The notes beneath the pieces were generated by a model. It was not told the DNA's origin, ran no database searches, and saw only the letters and a program-made list of their open reading frames with translations. The translations under genes and the position numbers were made by a program. Shown one piece after another: positions 18,575 through 26,622 of a stretch of 64,000 nucleotides of DNA. The stretch lies in NCBI RefSeq assembly GCF_030931715.1, contig NZ_CP133261.1, forward strand, positions 1-64,000. Reading direction: 5' to 3'. Within the stretch, counting starts at the first letter, position 1, and the number at the start of each line of letters is the position of its first letter. This DNA comes from Tissierella sp. MB52-C2. Its GTDB lineage: Bacteria; Bacillota; Clostridia; Tissierellales; Tissierellaceae.

Positions 18575-19129
18575 CTATATATATTTGCTTTCCAGCTCTT
18601 CTATTAAAGCAATATATTTTTCTTGAAGTCCTATTTCTTTAGCTGAATTTTCTACTTTTTCACATTCACTTTCAATAAAAGTTTTACTGCTATCATTTAA
18701 CATATTTTCAGCAAATTTGTACATAGCGGTATTTTCCTTCTCTATATGTCTATCCAATAGATCTGTATAGGAAATTGCATTTGCTATGATATCAAGCCTT
18801 GCTTCATCGCTACCATTTTTAAATATTTCCAATGCTTTCTCAAGATTAGCCATATAAAGTCTTCCCATATCATGCTCTATATACATTCCAGTAATAGCTC
18901 CTGATTTTGCTAATTTTTCAATTTCTTTATCCATTGTTTGAAATAGTATATCTTCTTCTTTTCCATGATGGTGTTTATCTGCATATGTTCTGACAAAATC
19001 AATTATTCTTGGTAAATCATCTACATCATATTCAGAGTTAGTCATAACTCTATAGGAAAATTTCCTAATCACCTTGAGCATTTTTCTAATATTTTCGTGT
19101 TCTTCCACCATTATATTTATAGATTTCAA
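18575..19129 (-). CDS. hemerythrin-domain protein
   Basis: Di-iron hemerythrin-like protein of about 185 residues, cytoplasmic, probably binding oxygen or nitric oxide or storing iron. Conserved ligand positions are visible along a four-helix bundle: EEH near residue 10, HHHGKEEDILF (HHxxxE), IEHDMGR and DRHIEKENTAMY. The longest frame opens at a GTG (19138) that is itself part of the ribosome-binding site AGAGGTGAAGG, so the TTG at 19129 (MKSINIMVEEH) is the better start. It is divergent from the flavodiiron gene 136 bp away, and the pair looks like an oxygen/NO defence locus. No clear FNR-like box was found in the shared intergenic region. Confidence 0.88.
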   Translation of the reverse strand: MKSINIMVEEHENIRKMLKVIRKFSYRVMTNSEYDVDDLPRIIDFVRTYADKHHHGKEEDILFQTMDKEIEKLAKSGAITGMYIEHDMGRLYMANLEKALEIFKNGSDEARLDIIANAISYTDLLDRHIEKENTAMYKFAENMLNDSSKTFIESECEKVENSAKEIGLQEKYIALIEELESKYI

Positions 19130-19265
19130 ATCCTTCACCTCTTAAAATATCTTTATTAGGATTTTACCCTTATTTTCATAATAAATAACAAATTATTAAT
19201 ATTTTATGACATAAATGGGTACATATATCGTAGAATTAAATAATTAATTATGAGGGGGTAGTACA

Positions 19266-20453
19266 ATGAGCTTTAAGATGACTGATAAAGTAACATGGGT
19301 AGGTAAGATAGATTGGGAGCTAAGAACTTTCCATGGAGATGAATACTCAACCCATAGAGGATCTTCCTATAATTCATACTTAATTAGGGACAAGAAAACA
19401 GTACTTATTGATACAGTTTGGGAGCCATTTGCTGAAGAGTATGTTGAAAAATTAAAGAGAGAAATAGACCTAAATGAGATAGACTATATAATAGCACAAC
19501 ATTCAGAGATAGACCATAGTGGAGCTTTACCATTGTTAATGAAGGAAATACCAAATACTCCAATCTATTGCACACCAAACGGAGCAAAAATATTAAAAGC
19601 CCATTTCCATGAAGAATGGAACTTTGTGGAGGTGAAGACAGGAGATACATTAGATATTGGAGAATCAACACTGACATTTGTAGAGGCAAGAATGCTTCAT
19701 TGGCCAGATAGTATGATGACTTATATGAGTGGAGAAAATATATTATTTAGCAACGACGCCTTTGGACAACATTACGCATCAGATCTAATGTATAATGATT
19801 TAGTAGATCAAGGAGAATTATATCAGGAAGCCATTAAATACTATGCAAATATATTAACTCCATTTAGTGCACTAGTTACTAATAAAATTAAAGAGGTTTT
19901 AGGATTTAACCTACCGCTTAATATGATAGCCACATCCCATGGAATTATTTGGAGAGATAATCCAGCACAAATAATTGAAAAATATTTAGAATGGGCAGAT
20001 GCATATCAAGAGAATCAGATTACAATAGTATACGATACTATGTGGAATGGTACGAAAAGAATGGCAGAGGCAATTTCAGATGGTATAAAATCAGTAAATA
20101 AAGATGTAACTGTAAAATTATACAATGCAGCAAATTCAGATAAAAATGATATAATAACTGAATTATTTAAATCTAAAGCAATATTATTTGGTTCTTCTAC
20201 AGTTAATAAGAGTATAATGCACGCAACAGCAGGAATTCTTGAAATGATAAAGGGCATAGGATTTAAGAATAAAAAATCAGCAGCTTTTGGTTCTTATGGT
20301 TGGTCAGGTGAATCTGTAGCTGTAATAGAGCAGAAGTTAAAGGATGCAAAGCTTGAGATAGTGCAGGAAGGAATAAAAGAACTTTGGAATCCAGATAAAG
20401 AAGCAATATCAAGGTGTATAGAATTTGGAAAGAGTTTTGCAGAAAAGCTATAG
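19266..20453 (+). CDS. A-type flavodiiron protein (oxygen/NO reductase)
   Basis: Cytoplasmic flavodiiron protein of 395 residues that reduces oxygen to water or NO to nitrous oxide. The N-terminal metallo-beta-lactamase-like domain carries the di-iron ligands: HSEIDH near residue 79 (HxExDH), His in MLHWPDS, Asp in SNDAFGQH, and His in ATSHGIIW. From about residue 253 follows a flavodoxin domain with the FMN loop TMWNGTKRMAEA and GSYGWSGES. The length and two-domain order fit the class A (FprA) type, without rubredoxin fusion. Start ATG 19266 after GAGGGGG. It stands alone with a terminator after it. In an anaerobe this is a standard oxygen-protection enzyme. Confidence 0.93.
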   Translation: MSFKMTDKVTWVGKIDWELRTFHGDEYSTHRGSSYNSYLIRDKKTVLIDTVWEPFAEEYVEKLKREIDLNEIDYIIAQHSEIDHSGALPLLMKEIPNTPIYCTPNGAKILKAHFHEEWNFVEVKTGDTLDIGESTLTFVEARMLHWPDSMMTYMSGENILFSNDAFGQHYASDLMYNDLVDQGELYQEAIKYYANILTPFSALVTNKIKEVLGFNLPLNMIATSHGIIWRDNPAQIIEKYLEWADAYQENQITIVYDTMWNGTKRMAEAISDGIKSVNKDVTVKLYNAANSDKNDIITELFKSKAILFGSSTVNKSIMHATAGILEMIKGIGFKNKKSAAFGSYGWSGESVAVIEQKLKDAKLEIVQEGIKELWNPDKEAISRCIEFGKSFAEKL

Positions 20454-20463
20454 AAAAAATCAT

Positions 20464-20495
20464 AAGGAACAGAGGAAATATACCTTTGTTCCTTT
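20464..20495 (+). terminator. terminator
   Basis: AAGGAACA and TGTTCCTT form a stem with further partial pairing inside, followed by TTTAATTATTT. It follows the flavodiiron gene. Confidence 0.65.
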
Positions 20496-20616
20496 AATTA
20501 TTTACAATATTTTAGTAAATTTCACATATTTGATGGTAGTAATCCTATATAATTAATAGTATAATTATTTCATATTATTATGGCTTCATACAATGGAATA
20601 TAGAGAGGGGACCAAT

Positions 20617-21660
20617 ATGTTTGATCAATTATTTATCGACAAACTTAAGAAAACAGGAATATTTTTTGCAGCCTTTACAGCAATATATGTACTTTTTTTT
20701 CTTACATTACCTTATACACTACCATTTGTTTTAGCTTTTGTATTAGCTTTATGGATAAAACCATTAAATAAGTATATTCAAAGAAAAATGAAGATTTCCA
20801 ATGGGATATCCTCTTTAATAACTACCGTGTTAGTCTTTGCTATAATATTGATAATAATATTAGTCATACTACTTAAGATTACAGATGAAGCGATCTTGCT
20901 TATTACAAAGATTCCTAGCATTGAGGTTATAAAAGATTATGCAAAGGAATTGATTGATGAAGCAAGTAAAATGTTTGGGCAATTAGATCCAACTATAGTA
21001 GAAAAAACGTATCAATATTTAAGTGCCATGATGACCAATGCATTGAATATATTGATTAAAGTTTTAAATTCAATTTTATCTTTTGTACTTAAGGTACCAT
21101 CTGTGTTAATGATTGGATTTATTACATTTTTGGCTACTTATTTTTTTTCAAAAGATATGAGCTTTTTCAATAAAAATTTCTATTCTATATTCTCATCACA
21201 GGGGAAACGTAGAATGGAGAATATTATAAAACAGGCAATCAGTATGATTACAGGATATATTAAGGCGTTTTCTACAGTAATTCTAATAACGTTTATTGAA
21301 ACATTAATTGGATTTTCAATACTTGGTATTGAGTATGCCTTAATTCTTAGCTTTATAGCTTCGTTTATGGATGTATTACCTATAGTTGGAGTCAGTATAA
21401 TCTATATACCACTGGCTATATATTACTTTATTATAGGGAATAAATTTGTAGCTGTAGGTATAATAGTATTATTGGCTGTAGTTACAGTGGTTCGCCAGAT
21501 AGTGGAGCCGAAGCTAGTATCCACTAGTCTAGATATCCATCCCATAATGATTTTAGCCGCAATATTTATAGGTCTTAAAGTTTATGGATTCATTGGAATG
21601 ATTTATTTGATTGCTTTAATCATATTTTACAAGATTTTAGTAAAAGTAAAGGCTATATAG
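20617..21660 (+). CDS. AI-2E family / YtvI-like membrane permease
   Basis: Polytopic membrane protein of 347 residues, about seven to eight helices, of the UPF0118/AI-2E family, closest in layout to the sporulation protein YtvI. Seen in the sequence: paired N-terminal helices, the long amphipathic segment (residues ~100-150), then FIASFMDVLPIVGVSIIYIPLAIYYFI and VRQIVEPKLVSTSLDIHPIMILAA, the conserved DxLPxxG and ExxV...hP motifs of the family. The frame is open from 20593, but the GAGAGGGG site points to ATG 20617 (MFDQLF). Terminators flank it, so it is a single-gene unit. Substrate and true role are unknown; YtvI mutants in Bacillus affect sporulation. Confidence 0.8.
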   Translation: MFDQLFIDKLKKTGIFFAAFTAIYVLFFLTLPYTLPFVLAFVLALWIKPLNKYIQRKMKISNGISSLITTVLVFAIILIIILVILLKITDEAILLITKIPSIEVIKDYAKELIDEASKMFGQLDPTIVEKTYQYLSAMMTNALNILIKVLNSILSFVLKVPSVLMIGFITFLATYFFSKDMSFFNKNFYSIFSSQGKRRMENIIKQAISMITGYIKAFSTVILITFIETLIGFSILGIEYALILSFIASFMDVLPIVGVSIIYIPLAIYYFIIGNKFVAVGIIVLLAVVTVVRQIVEPKLVSTSLDIHPIMILAAIFIGLKVYGFIGMIYLIALIIFYKILVKVKAI

Positions 21661-21670
21661 ATAAGTAAGT

Positions 21671-21705
21671 ATAAGTCGATGAAAAAGTTAAATTCATCGA
21701 CTTAT
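21671..21705 (+). terminator. terminator
   Basis: ATAAGTCGATGAA and TTCATCGACTTAT form a perfect 13-bp stem, ending with TATATTTG. It closes the permease gene and insulates the sigma-54 promoter downstream. Confidence 0.75.
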
Positions 21706-21731
21706 TATATTTGTCTAAAGTCAATCAATAG

Positions 21732-21765
21732 TCCTAAAAAGAGGAAAATGGTACTAAAATTAGGA
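21732..21765 (+). promoter_or_regulatory. possible upstream activator site for the sigma-54 promoter
   Basis: TCCTAA (21732-21737) and TTAGGA (21760-21765) form an inverted repeat, with GTCCTAAAA and GTACTAAAA also reading as near direct repeats. It lies about 65-95 bp upstream of the -24 element, where enhancer-binding proteins usually bind. Evidence is weak; only position and symmetry support it. Confidence 0.25.
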
Positions 21766-21826
21766 AAAAAACTATCAAAATTAAGATTAAATTTGAATAA
21801 AATCCAAAACTTATCCCTTTTTTAAA

Positions 21827-21843
21827 TTGGCACATTTCTTGCT
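21827..21843 (+). promoter_or_regulatory. sigma-54 (RpoN) promoter of the murein-peptide cluster
   Basis: TTGGCACATTTCTTGCT matches the sigma-54 consensus TTGGCAC-N5-TTGCT at every conserved position, with GG (21829-21830) and GC (21841-21842) separated by exactly 10 bases. The lysA start is 41 bases downstream. A TATAAT overlaps at 21844 but has no suitable -35 at 17 bases. A sigma-54 activator is encoded within the same gene cluster at 26623. Confidence 0.85.
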
Positions 21844-21883
21844 TATAATTAATGTAGAAATTATTTTATAGGAGTTGGATTAA

Positions 21884-23146
21884 ATGAAAAATCTTATATT
21901 TGCAGGATGCGATACAGTAAAATTAGCAGAAAAATATAAAACACCTCTTTATATAATGTCTGAGGATTATATTGTAGAGAGGCTAAGGGAAATAAAAAAT
22001 GATTTTTTAAATAAATATGAAAAGACAAAGGCAGTATATGCCAGTAAAGCTTTTTTAACTAAGGAAATGGCAAGGATAGTCAATAAAGAAGGTATTGGAA
22101 TGGATGTAGTTTCTGGTGGTGAACTTTATACTGCCATAAAAGCAGGGTTTCCCATGGAAAATATAATATTTCATGGCAATAACAAGACTATAGATGAACT
22201 AGAATTGGCCATAGAAAATAATGTAGGAAGAATAGTAGTAGATCATATAGAAGAAATGGATTTAATTGAAGCAATAGCTAGAGAAAAAGGTAAAAAGGTT
22301 AGTATATTATTTAGAATAAGTCCTGGGCTAGAGAGTGATACCCATAAGTATATCCAAACTGGACAAGTTGACTCTAAATTTGGGATTCCATTAACTGAAG
22401 AAACTATAAGTTCCGCAATGGAAAAAGCATTGAGCTTAGAGTTTACTGAGTTACTAGGATTCCATTTCCATATTGGCTCCCAGCTTTCCGATAATGAAAA
22501 TCATATTAAGGCAATAGATATAATGACAAATCTAATGAAAAAAGTTAAAGGTGAATATGGATTTATAACAAAGGAATTAAATACCGGCGGTGGATATGGT
22601 ATTCATTATTCTGAAGAGGAAGAAAGAAAACCTTTATCATATTTCACGGATTCCATAATGAAAGAAATAGAAAGCCAATGTAAGGAATATAATTTAGAAA
22701 GACCTACAATAATAATCGAACCTGGCAGATGGGTAGTAGGAGAAGCAGGAATGACGATTTACTCCATAGGTGCTATTAAAGAAATTCCAGGAGTTAGGAC
22801 ATATGTATCTATTGATGGCGGAATGCCTGATAATCCAAGACCAAGTCTTTATGAGGCTAAATATGAAGGTGTAATTATAAATAAAATTGATGAAGAACCA
22901 ACAGATATAGTTACCATAGCAGGAAAGTGCTGCGAATCTGGAGATATTTTAATCTGGGATTTAAAAGTGCCGCAAGTTGAAAGAGGAGATATGCTAGGGG
23001 TTCTATCTACTGGTGCATATAATTACTCCATGTCAAGTAATTATAATAGAATACCAAGGCCTGCCGTAGTTATGATAAGCCAAGGACAGGATAGATTAAT
23101 AGTTCAAAGAGAAACCTATGATGATATATTAAGAAATGATTTATAA
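21884..23146 (+). CDS. lysA: diaminopimelate decarboxylase
   Basis: PLP enzyme of 420 residues (fold III) that decarboxylates meso-diaminopimelate to L-lysine in the cytoplasm. Visible: the PLP lysine in VYASKAFL (Lys55), HGNNKT, HFHIGSQ, the glycine loop NTGGGYGIHY, EPGRWVVGEAG, and the active-site Cys of KCCESGD in the second domain, then GAYNYSMSSNYN. Start ATG 21884 after GGAG. It is the first gene behind the sigma-54 promoter and heads peptide-catabolic genes, while asd-dapA-dapB lie 34 kb away under an ordinary promoter. The context suggests it also, or mainly, converts DAP freed from murein peptides. A related diamino-acid decarboxylase specificity is possible, but the lysA-type motifs fit well. 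Confidence 0.88.
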   Translation: MKNLIFAGCDTVKLAEKYKTPLYIMSEDYIVERLREIKNDFLNKYEKTKAVYASKAFLTKEMARIVNKEGIGMDVVSGGELYTAIKAGFPMENIIFHGNNKTIDELELAIENNVGRIVVDHIEEMDLIEAIAREKGKKVSILFRISPGLESDTHKYIQTGQVDSKFGIPLTEETISSAMEKALSLEFTELLGFHFHIGSQLSDNENHIKAIDIMTNLMKKVKGEYGFITKELNTGGGYGIHYSEEEERKPLSYFTDSIMKEIESQCKEYNLERPTIIIEPGRWVVGEAGMTIYSIGAIKEIPGVRTYVSIDGGMPDNPRPSLYEAKYEGVIINKIDEEPTDIVTIAGKCCESGDILIWDLKVPQVERGDMLGVLSTGAYNYSMSSNYNRIPRPAVVMISQGQDRLIVQRETYDDILRNDL

Positions 23147-23153
23147 TTAATAT

Positions 23154-23378
23154 ATATGTAACCAACATGAAACCATAATAAAAAATACACGTTTCTGCTG
23201 TTTCGAATCTGGATAACTCCTACAATTCATTCAGCTACAAAATCCTAAAATTTATGAACTCGCTTCGCTCAAACACATAAATTTCTTAACGGATTTTATA
23301 GCTTCATTCATTGGGAGTCATTCCATATTCTGCAAATGCAATCACTTAGTATTTTTTATTATGATGTTGGTTACATAT
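23154..23378. repeat. long palindromic (MITE-like) element between lysA and alr
   Basis: Imperfect inverted repeat about 225 bp long. The outer arms ATATGTAACCAACAT and ATGTTGGTTACATAT match perfectly, continue inward as CATAATAAAAAATAC and its complement, and a second pair of arms (GGATAACTCC.. with ..GGGAGTCATTCC) surrounds a centre containing AACTCGCTTCGCTC. It has no coding capacity. The fold-back form and placement inside an operon suggest a miniature transposable or palindromic repeat element that would form a long RNA hairpin in the transcript. No clear target-site duplication was seen. Confidence 0.75.
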
Positions 23379-23402
23379 GGTCGAATAAATAGGAGGATAT
23401 AA

Positions 23403-24548
23403 ATGAAGCTTTTAAGGGATACATTTCTCGAAATAAATTTAGACAATTTAATATATAACATAAAAAGCATAAGAAATATGGTAGGAGAAGATGTGGGAAT
23501 AGCTGCAGTAGTAAAGGCTAATGGATATGGACATGGAGCCAATGGTATAGCCAAGGATTTAATGGAAAATGGGGCAGATTATTTAGCAGTGGCGACTTTA
23601 ACTGAGGCATTAGATCTAAGAAGGAATTTTCAGGAATATCCAATATTGATTATGGGATTTACTCCTGATAGATTTTTAGAATATATAGTGAAGGAGGATC
23701 TAACTCAGACTATATTCTCCTATAACCAAGCCAAAATACTAAATGATTATGGAATCGAATATAATAAGAAGCCTGTGGTTCACATAAAGTATGATACTGG
23801 ATTTAATAGACTGGGATTTAGAGACTTCGATGAAAGTATAAATCAAATAGAAAAAATATGTAAATTGTCCAATCTAAATGTAGAAGGAATATTTTCTCAC
23901 CTTGCCCTTACAAATAAGGAAGAAGATGAAAAACAGTATAATAAACTTAAAAGAGTAATATCAGAGCTAGAAAAAAGAGGAATAACCTTTAAGTATGAAC
24001 ATATTGAGGACAGTATATCTGCAGTAGACTATCCTGAATTTAGAATGAATATGATTAGACCAGGGGCCATAATCTATGGCATAAAGGGTTTTCATTATGG
24101 TTCTTTAGACATAAAACAAGTATTAAAATTTAAAACGAAGATATATAATATAAGAAAAATCAATAAAGGAGAAGGGGTAAGCTACGATTATTTATGGAAA
24201 GCAGAAAGAGATAGTATAATTGGAACAATGCCCTTTGGATACGCTGATGGTTATCCTAGAAATCTAAGGAATAAGGGATATGTCGTGGTAAGGGGACAAA
24301 AAGCACCTATAATCGGAATAATATGCATGGATCAATGTATGGTTGATTTAACAGATATAGAGGAAGTTTCAGAAGGAGATGAAGCTATTATTTATGATGA
24401 TGGAACCAACGGTTCTTTAGATATTCATAATGCAGCACTATTAGCAGAAACAAATAAAAATGAAATAATCAGTAGAATTGGTATGAGAGTGCCAAGAGTT
24501 TATATTAGAGATGGAGAAATAGTAGATATAATTGATTATATTGGTTAA
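23403..24548 (+). CDS. alr: alanine racemase
   Basis: PLP-dependent racemase of 381 residues interconverting L- and D-alanine, fold III. The PLP lysine lies in AAVVKANGYGHGA (Lys38). Other conserved parts are DTGFNRLGF, HLALT (the usual HFAxA), RPGAIIYG, the catalytic-tyrosine segment GVSYDYLWKA, PFGYADGYPR and ICMDQCMVDLT. Start ATG 23403 after GGAGGATATAA. It is followed by the M20 gene after 10 bp. In this cluster it could racemise D-alanine released by the LD-carboxypeptidase, though it might equally be the housekeeping enzyme for cell-wall D-Ala. VSYDYLWKA departs from the common VSYGxxxxA but keeps the tyrosine. Confidence 0.9.
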   Translation: MKLLRDTFLEINLDNLIYNIKSIRNMVGEDVGIAAVVKANGYGHGANGIAKDLMENGADYLAVATLTEALDLRRNFQEYPILIMGFTPDRFLEYIVKEDLTQTIFSYNQAKILNDYGIEYNKKPVVHIKYDTGFNRLGFRDFDESINQIEKICKLSNLNVEGIFSHLALTNKEEDEKQYNKLKRVISELEKRGITFKYEHIEDSISAVDYPEFRMNMIRPGAIIYGIKGFHYGSLDIKQVLKFKTKIYNIRKINKGEGVSYDYLWKAERDSIIGTMPFGYADGYPRNLRNKGYVVVRGQKAPIIGIICMDQCMVDLTDIEEVSEGDEAIIYDDGTNGSLDIHNAALLAETNKNEIISRIGMRVPRVYIRDGEIVDIIDYIG

Positions 24549-24558
24549 GGAGAATGAT

Positions 24559-25734
24559 ATGGATATAAAAAAAAGAGTAGATGATTTATTCGGGGAATTA
24601 GTAGATATAAGAAGAGATTTCCATAAATATCCTGAATTAAGTGAAGAAGAATATAGAACCCATGAGAAGATATGCGAATATCTTCAAAATTGGGGGATAG
24701 AATATACAAAAAATGTGGCTAAAACAGGAGTAGTAGCCATAATCAGAGGGAAAAAACCTGGTAATACTGTAGGGGCTAGGGCAGATATAGATGCATTACC
24801 AATTGAAGAACTAAATAAGCTGGAGTTCAAATCTGTAAATAAAGGTGTAATGCATGCCTGTGGTCATGATATTCATACAACCATTCATCTTGGAGTAGCT
24901 AAGATTTTAAAGGAAATGGAAGAAGATATATCTGGAAATATAAAAATATTTTTCCAGCCAGCAGAAGAGACCATAGGTGGAGCAAAGACAATGATAGAAG
25001 AGGGATGTTTAAAGAACCCAGATCTTGACTATATATTATCTCTCCATGTGATGCCTTATTTAGATGTAGGTGAAATCGAATTAAAACAGGGGAAGATGAA
25101 TGCAGCTACTAATGAATTTACCATAAAAGTAAGAGGAAAATCTAGTCATGCGGCTTATCCAGAACAATCAGTAGATACAATAGTTATGGCAGGATATATA
25201 ATTACAGCTTTGCAATCCATAGTAAGTAGAAATGTATCTCCACTTAACTCTGTAGTTTTAACTTTAGGAAAAATCAATGGAGGAACAAAAAATAATATCA
25301 TAACAGATGAAGTTATTATGTCTGGTACTTTAAGAACATTAGACGAAAACACAAGAGAATTTGCAAAAAGTAGAATAAGAGAAATAGTAGAAAATACAGC
25401 AAAGGCTTATGGTGGTGAAGGAGAGGTATACTTTGAAGAAGGTTATCCTGCCCTTATAAATAATGATGAGATAGTAGATGTTTTAAAAGATATGGCTGAG
25501 GACTTACTAGGTGAAGACAATGTAAAATTTAAAGAGTTTCCAAGTATGGGAGCAGACGATTTTTCCTATTTTTTAAAAGATGTCAAAGGAGCATATTATA
25601 ACTTAGGATGTGGAAATAAGCTTGAGGGATGGACATCTCCAATTCATAATGGGAATTTCATGGCAGATGAAGAATGTATAAAGGTAGGCGTTCTTTTGCA
25701 GACAAAGACTTTACTTAAATTATTAAATATATAA
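24559..25734 (+). CDS. M20D family amidohydrolase / peptidase
   Basis: Zinc amidohydrolase of 391 residues of family M20D (hippurate hydrolase, N-acyl-amino-acid or N-acetyl-diaminopimelate deacetylase-like). Visible: RRDFHKYPELSEEEYRT, GARADIDALPIEE, the metal motif MHACGHDIHTT, FQPAEETIGGAKTMIEEG, the dimerisation domain with VRGKSSHAAYPEQSVD, and a C-terminal SMGADDFSYFL. The start is placed at ATG 24559 because AAGGAG lies just before it; the longer frame from 24532 overlaps alr. It lies between alr and dppA. The natural substrate is not fixed by sequence; in context, an N-acylated amino acid or a murein-derived dipeptide is plausible. Confidence 0.85.
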   Translation: MDIKKRVDDLFGELVDIRRDFHKYPELSEEEYRTHEKICEYLQNWGIEYTKNVAKTGVVAIIRGKKPGNTVGARADIDALPIEELNKLEFKSVNKGVMHACGHDIHTTIHLGVAKILKEMEEDISGNIKIFFQPAEETIGGAKTMIEEGCLKNPDLDYILSLHVMPYLDVGEIELKQGKMNAATNEFTIKVRGKSSHAAYPEQSVDTIVMAGYIITALQSIVSRNVSPLNSVVLTLGKINGGTKNNIITDEVIMSGTLRTLDENTREFAKSRIREIVENTAKAYGGEGEVYFEEGYPALINNDEIVDVLKDMAEDLLGEDNVKFKEFPSMGADDFSYFLKDVKGAYYNLGCGNKLEGWTSPIHNGNFMADEECIKVGVLLQTKTLLKLLNI

Positions 25735-25749
25735 TGGGGGAATGAAGAA

Positions 25750-26547
25750 ATGAAGGTTTATATTAGCGTAGATATAGAAGGAATAACAGGGGTGACTAAT
25801 TGGAATGAAACAGAGCTAGGTCATGGAGAATGGCAGTGGGCAGTTGAACAAATGACAAGGGAAACCATAGCAGCCTGTGAAGGGGCTTATGATGCTGGTG
25901 CCACAGAAATAATCGTAAAGGATGCCCATGATTCAGCAAGAAATATGAATATATCTAGACTTCCAAAAGGGGTAAAGGTCATAAGAGGATGGGACTCATC
26001 TCCTGAATCAATGATGGCAGGTATAGACGATAGCTTTGATGCCACCATTTTTATAGGGTATCATTCAGCAGCAGGAGAAGATGGAAATCCATTGGCTCAT
26101 ACAATGAACTCTCAAAAAGCAACATGGATAAAAATCAATGAAGAAATAGCATCTGAGTTTACAATTAATACATTGATATCGGAATATTATAATGTCCCAG
26201 TAGTGTTTTTATCAGGAGATAAAATGTTATGTGAAAGTGCAAAAAAACTAGTTCCCAATATAGAAACAGTAGATGTAAAGATGGGAAAAGGCGGTGCCAC
26301 CTTTAACATTCATCCAGATACTTCTTGTGAACTGATAAAAGAAGGAGTAAAGAAGGGGTTAAAGAAAATCCATGAATGCAAAATAGAATCTCCAAAAGAG
26401 TTTAAAATGGAAATAAGATTTAGGGAACATAAAGATGCTAGAAGGGCTAGTTATTACCCAGATGCTAATCTTATAGACCCTCATACAGTGGAATATATAG
26501 CTAAAGATATTCAAGAAATGATAGTAGCAAGAATGTTTATATTATAA
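25750..26547 (+). CDS. dppA: DppA-type D-aminopeptidase (M55)
   Basis: Zinc D-aminopeptidase of 265 residues, family M55, which forms a decameric self-compartmentalised peptidase in Bacillus and releases N-terminal D-amino acids, for example from D-Ala-D-Ala. Metal ligands are visible: SVDIEGITGV (SxDxEG) at the N-terminus, VKDAHDSARN, IGYHSAAG and AHTMNS. Start ATG 25750 follows a purine-rich GGGGGAATGAAG site, 15 bp after the M20 gene. In Bacillus subtilis dppA heads the dipeptide transport operon beside the ykf murein-peptide genes; here it again travels with a peptide transporter. The family call is firm. Confidence 0.92.
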   Translation: MKVYISVDIEGITGVTNWNETELGHGEWQWAVEQMTRETIAACEGAYDAGATEIIVKDAHDSARNMNISRLPKGVKVIRGWDSSPESMMAGIDDSFDATIFIGYHSAAGEDGNPLAHTMNSQKATWIKINEEIASEFTINTLISEYYNVPVVFLSGDKMLCESAKKLVPNIETVDVKMGKGGATFNIHPDTSCELIKEGVKKGLKKIHECKIESPKEFKMEIRFREHKDARRASYYPDANLIDPHTVEYIAKDIQEMIVARMFIL

Positions 26548-26622
26548 ATTTTAATGGAGTACTACAATAAATCGCCAAAAAGTGATATAATTGAATAAAT
26601 AATATCTCTAAAGGGTGATAAA

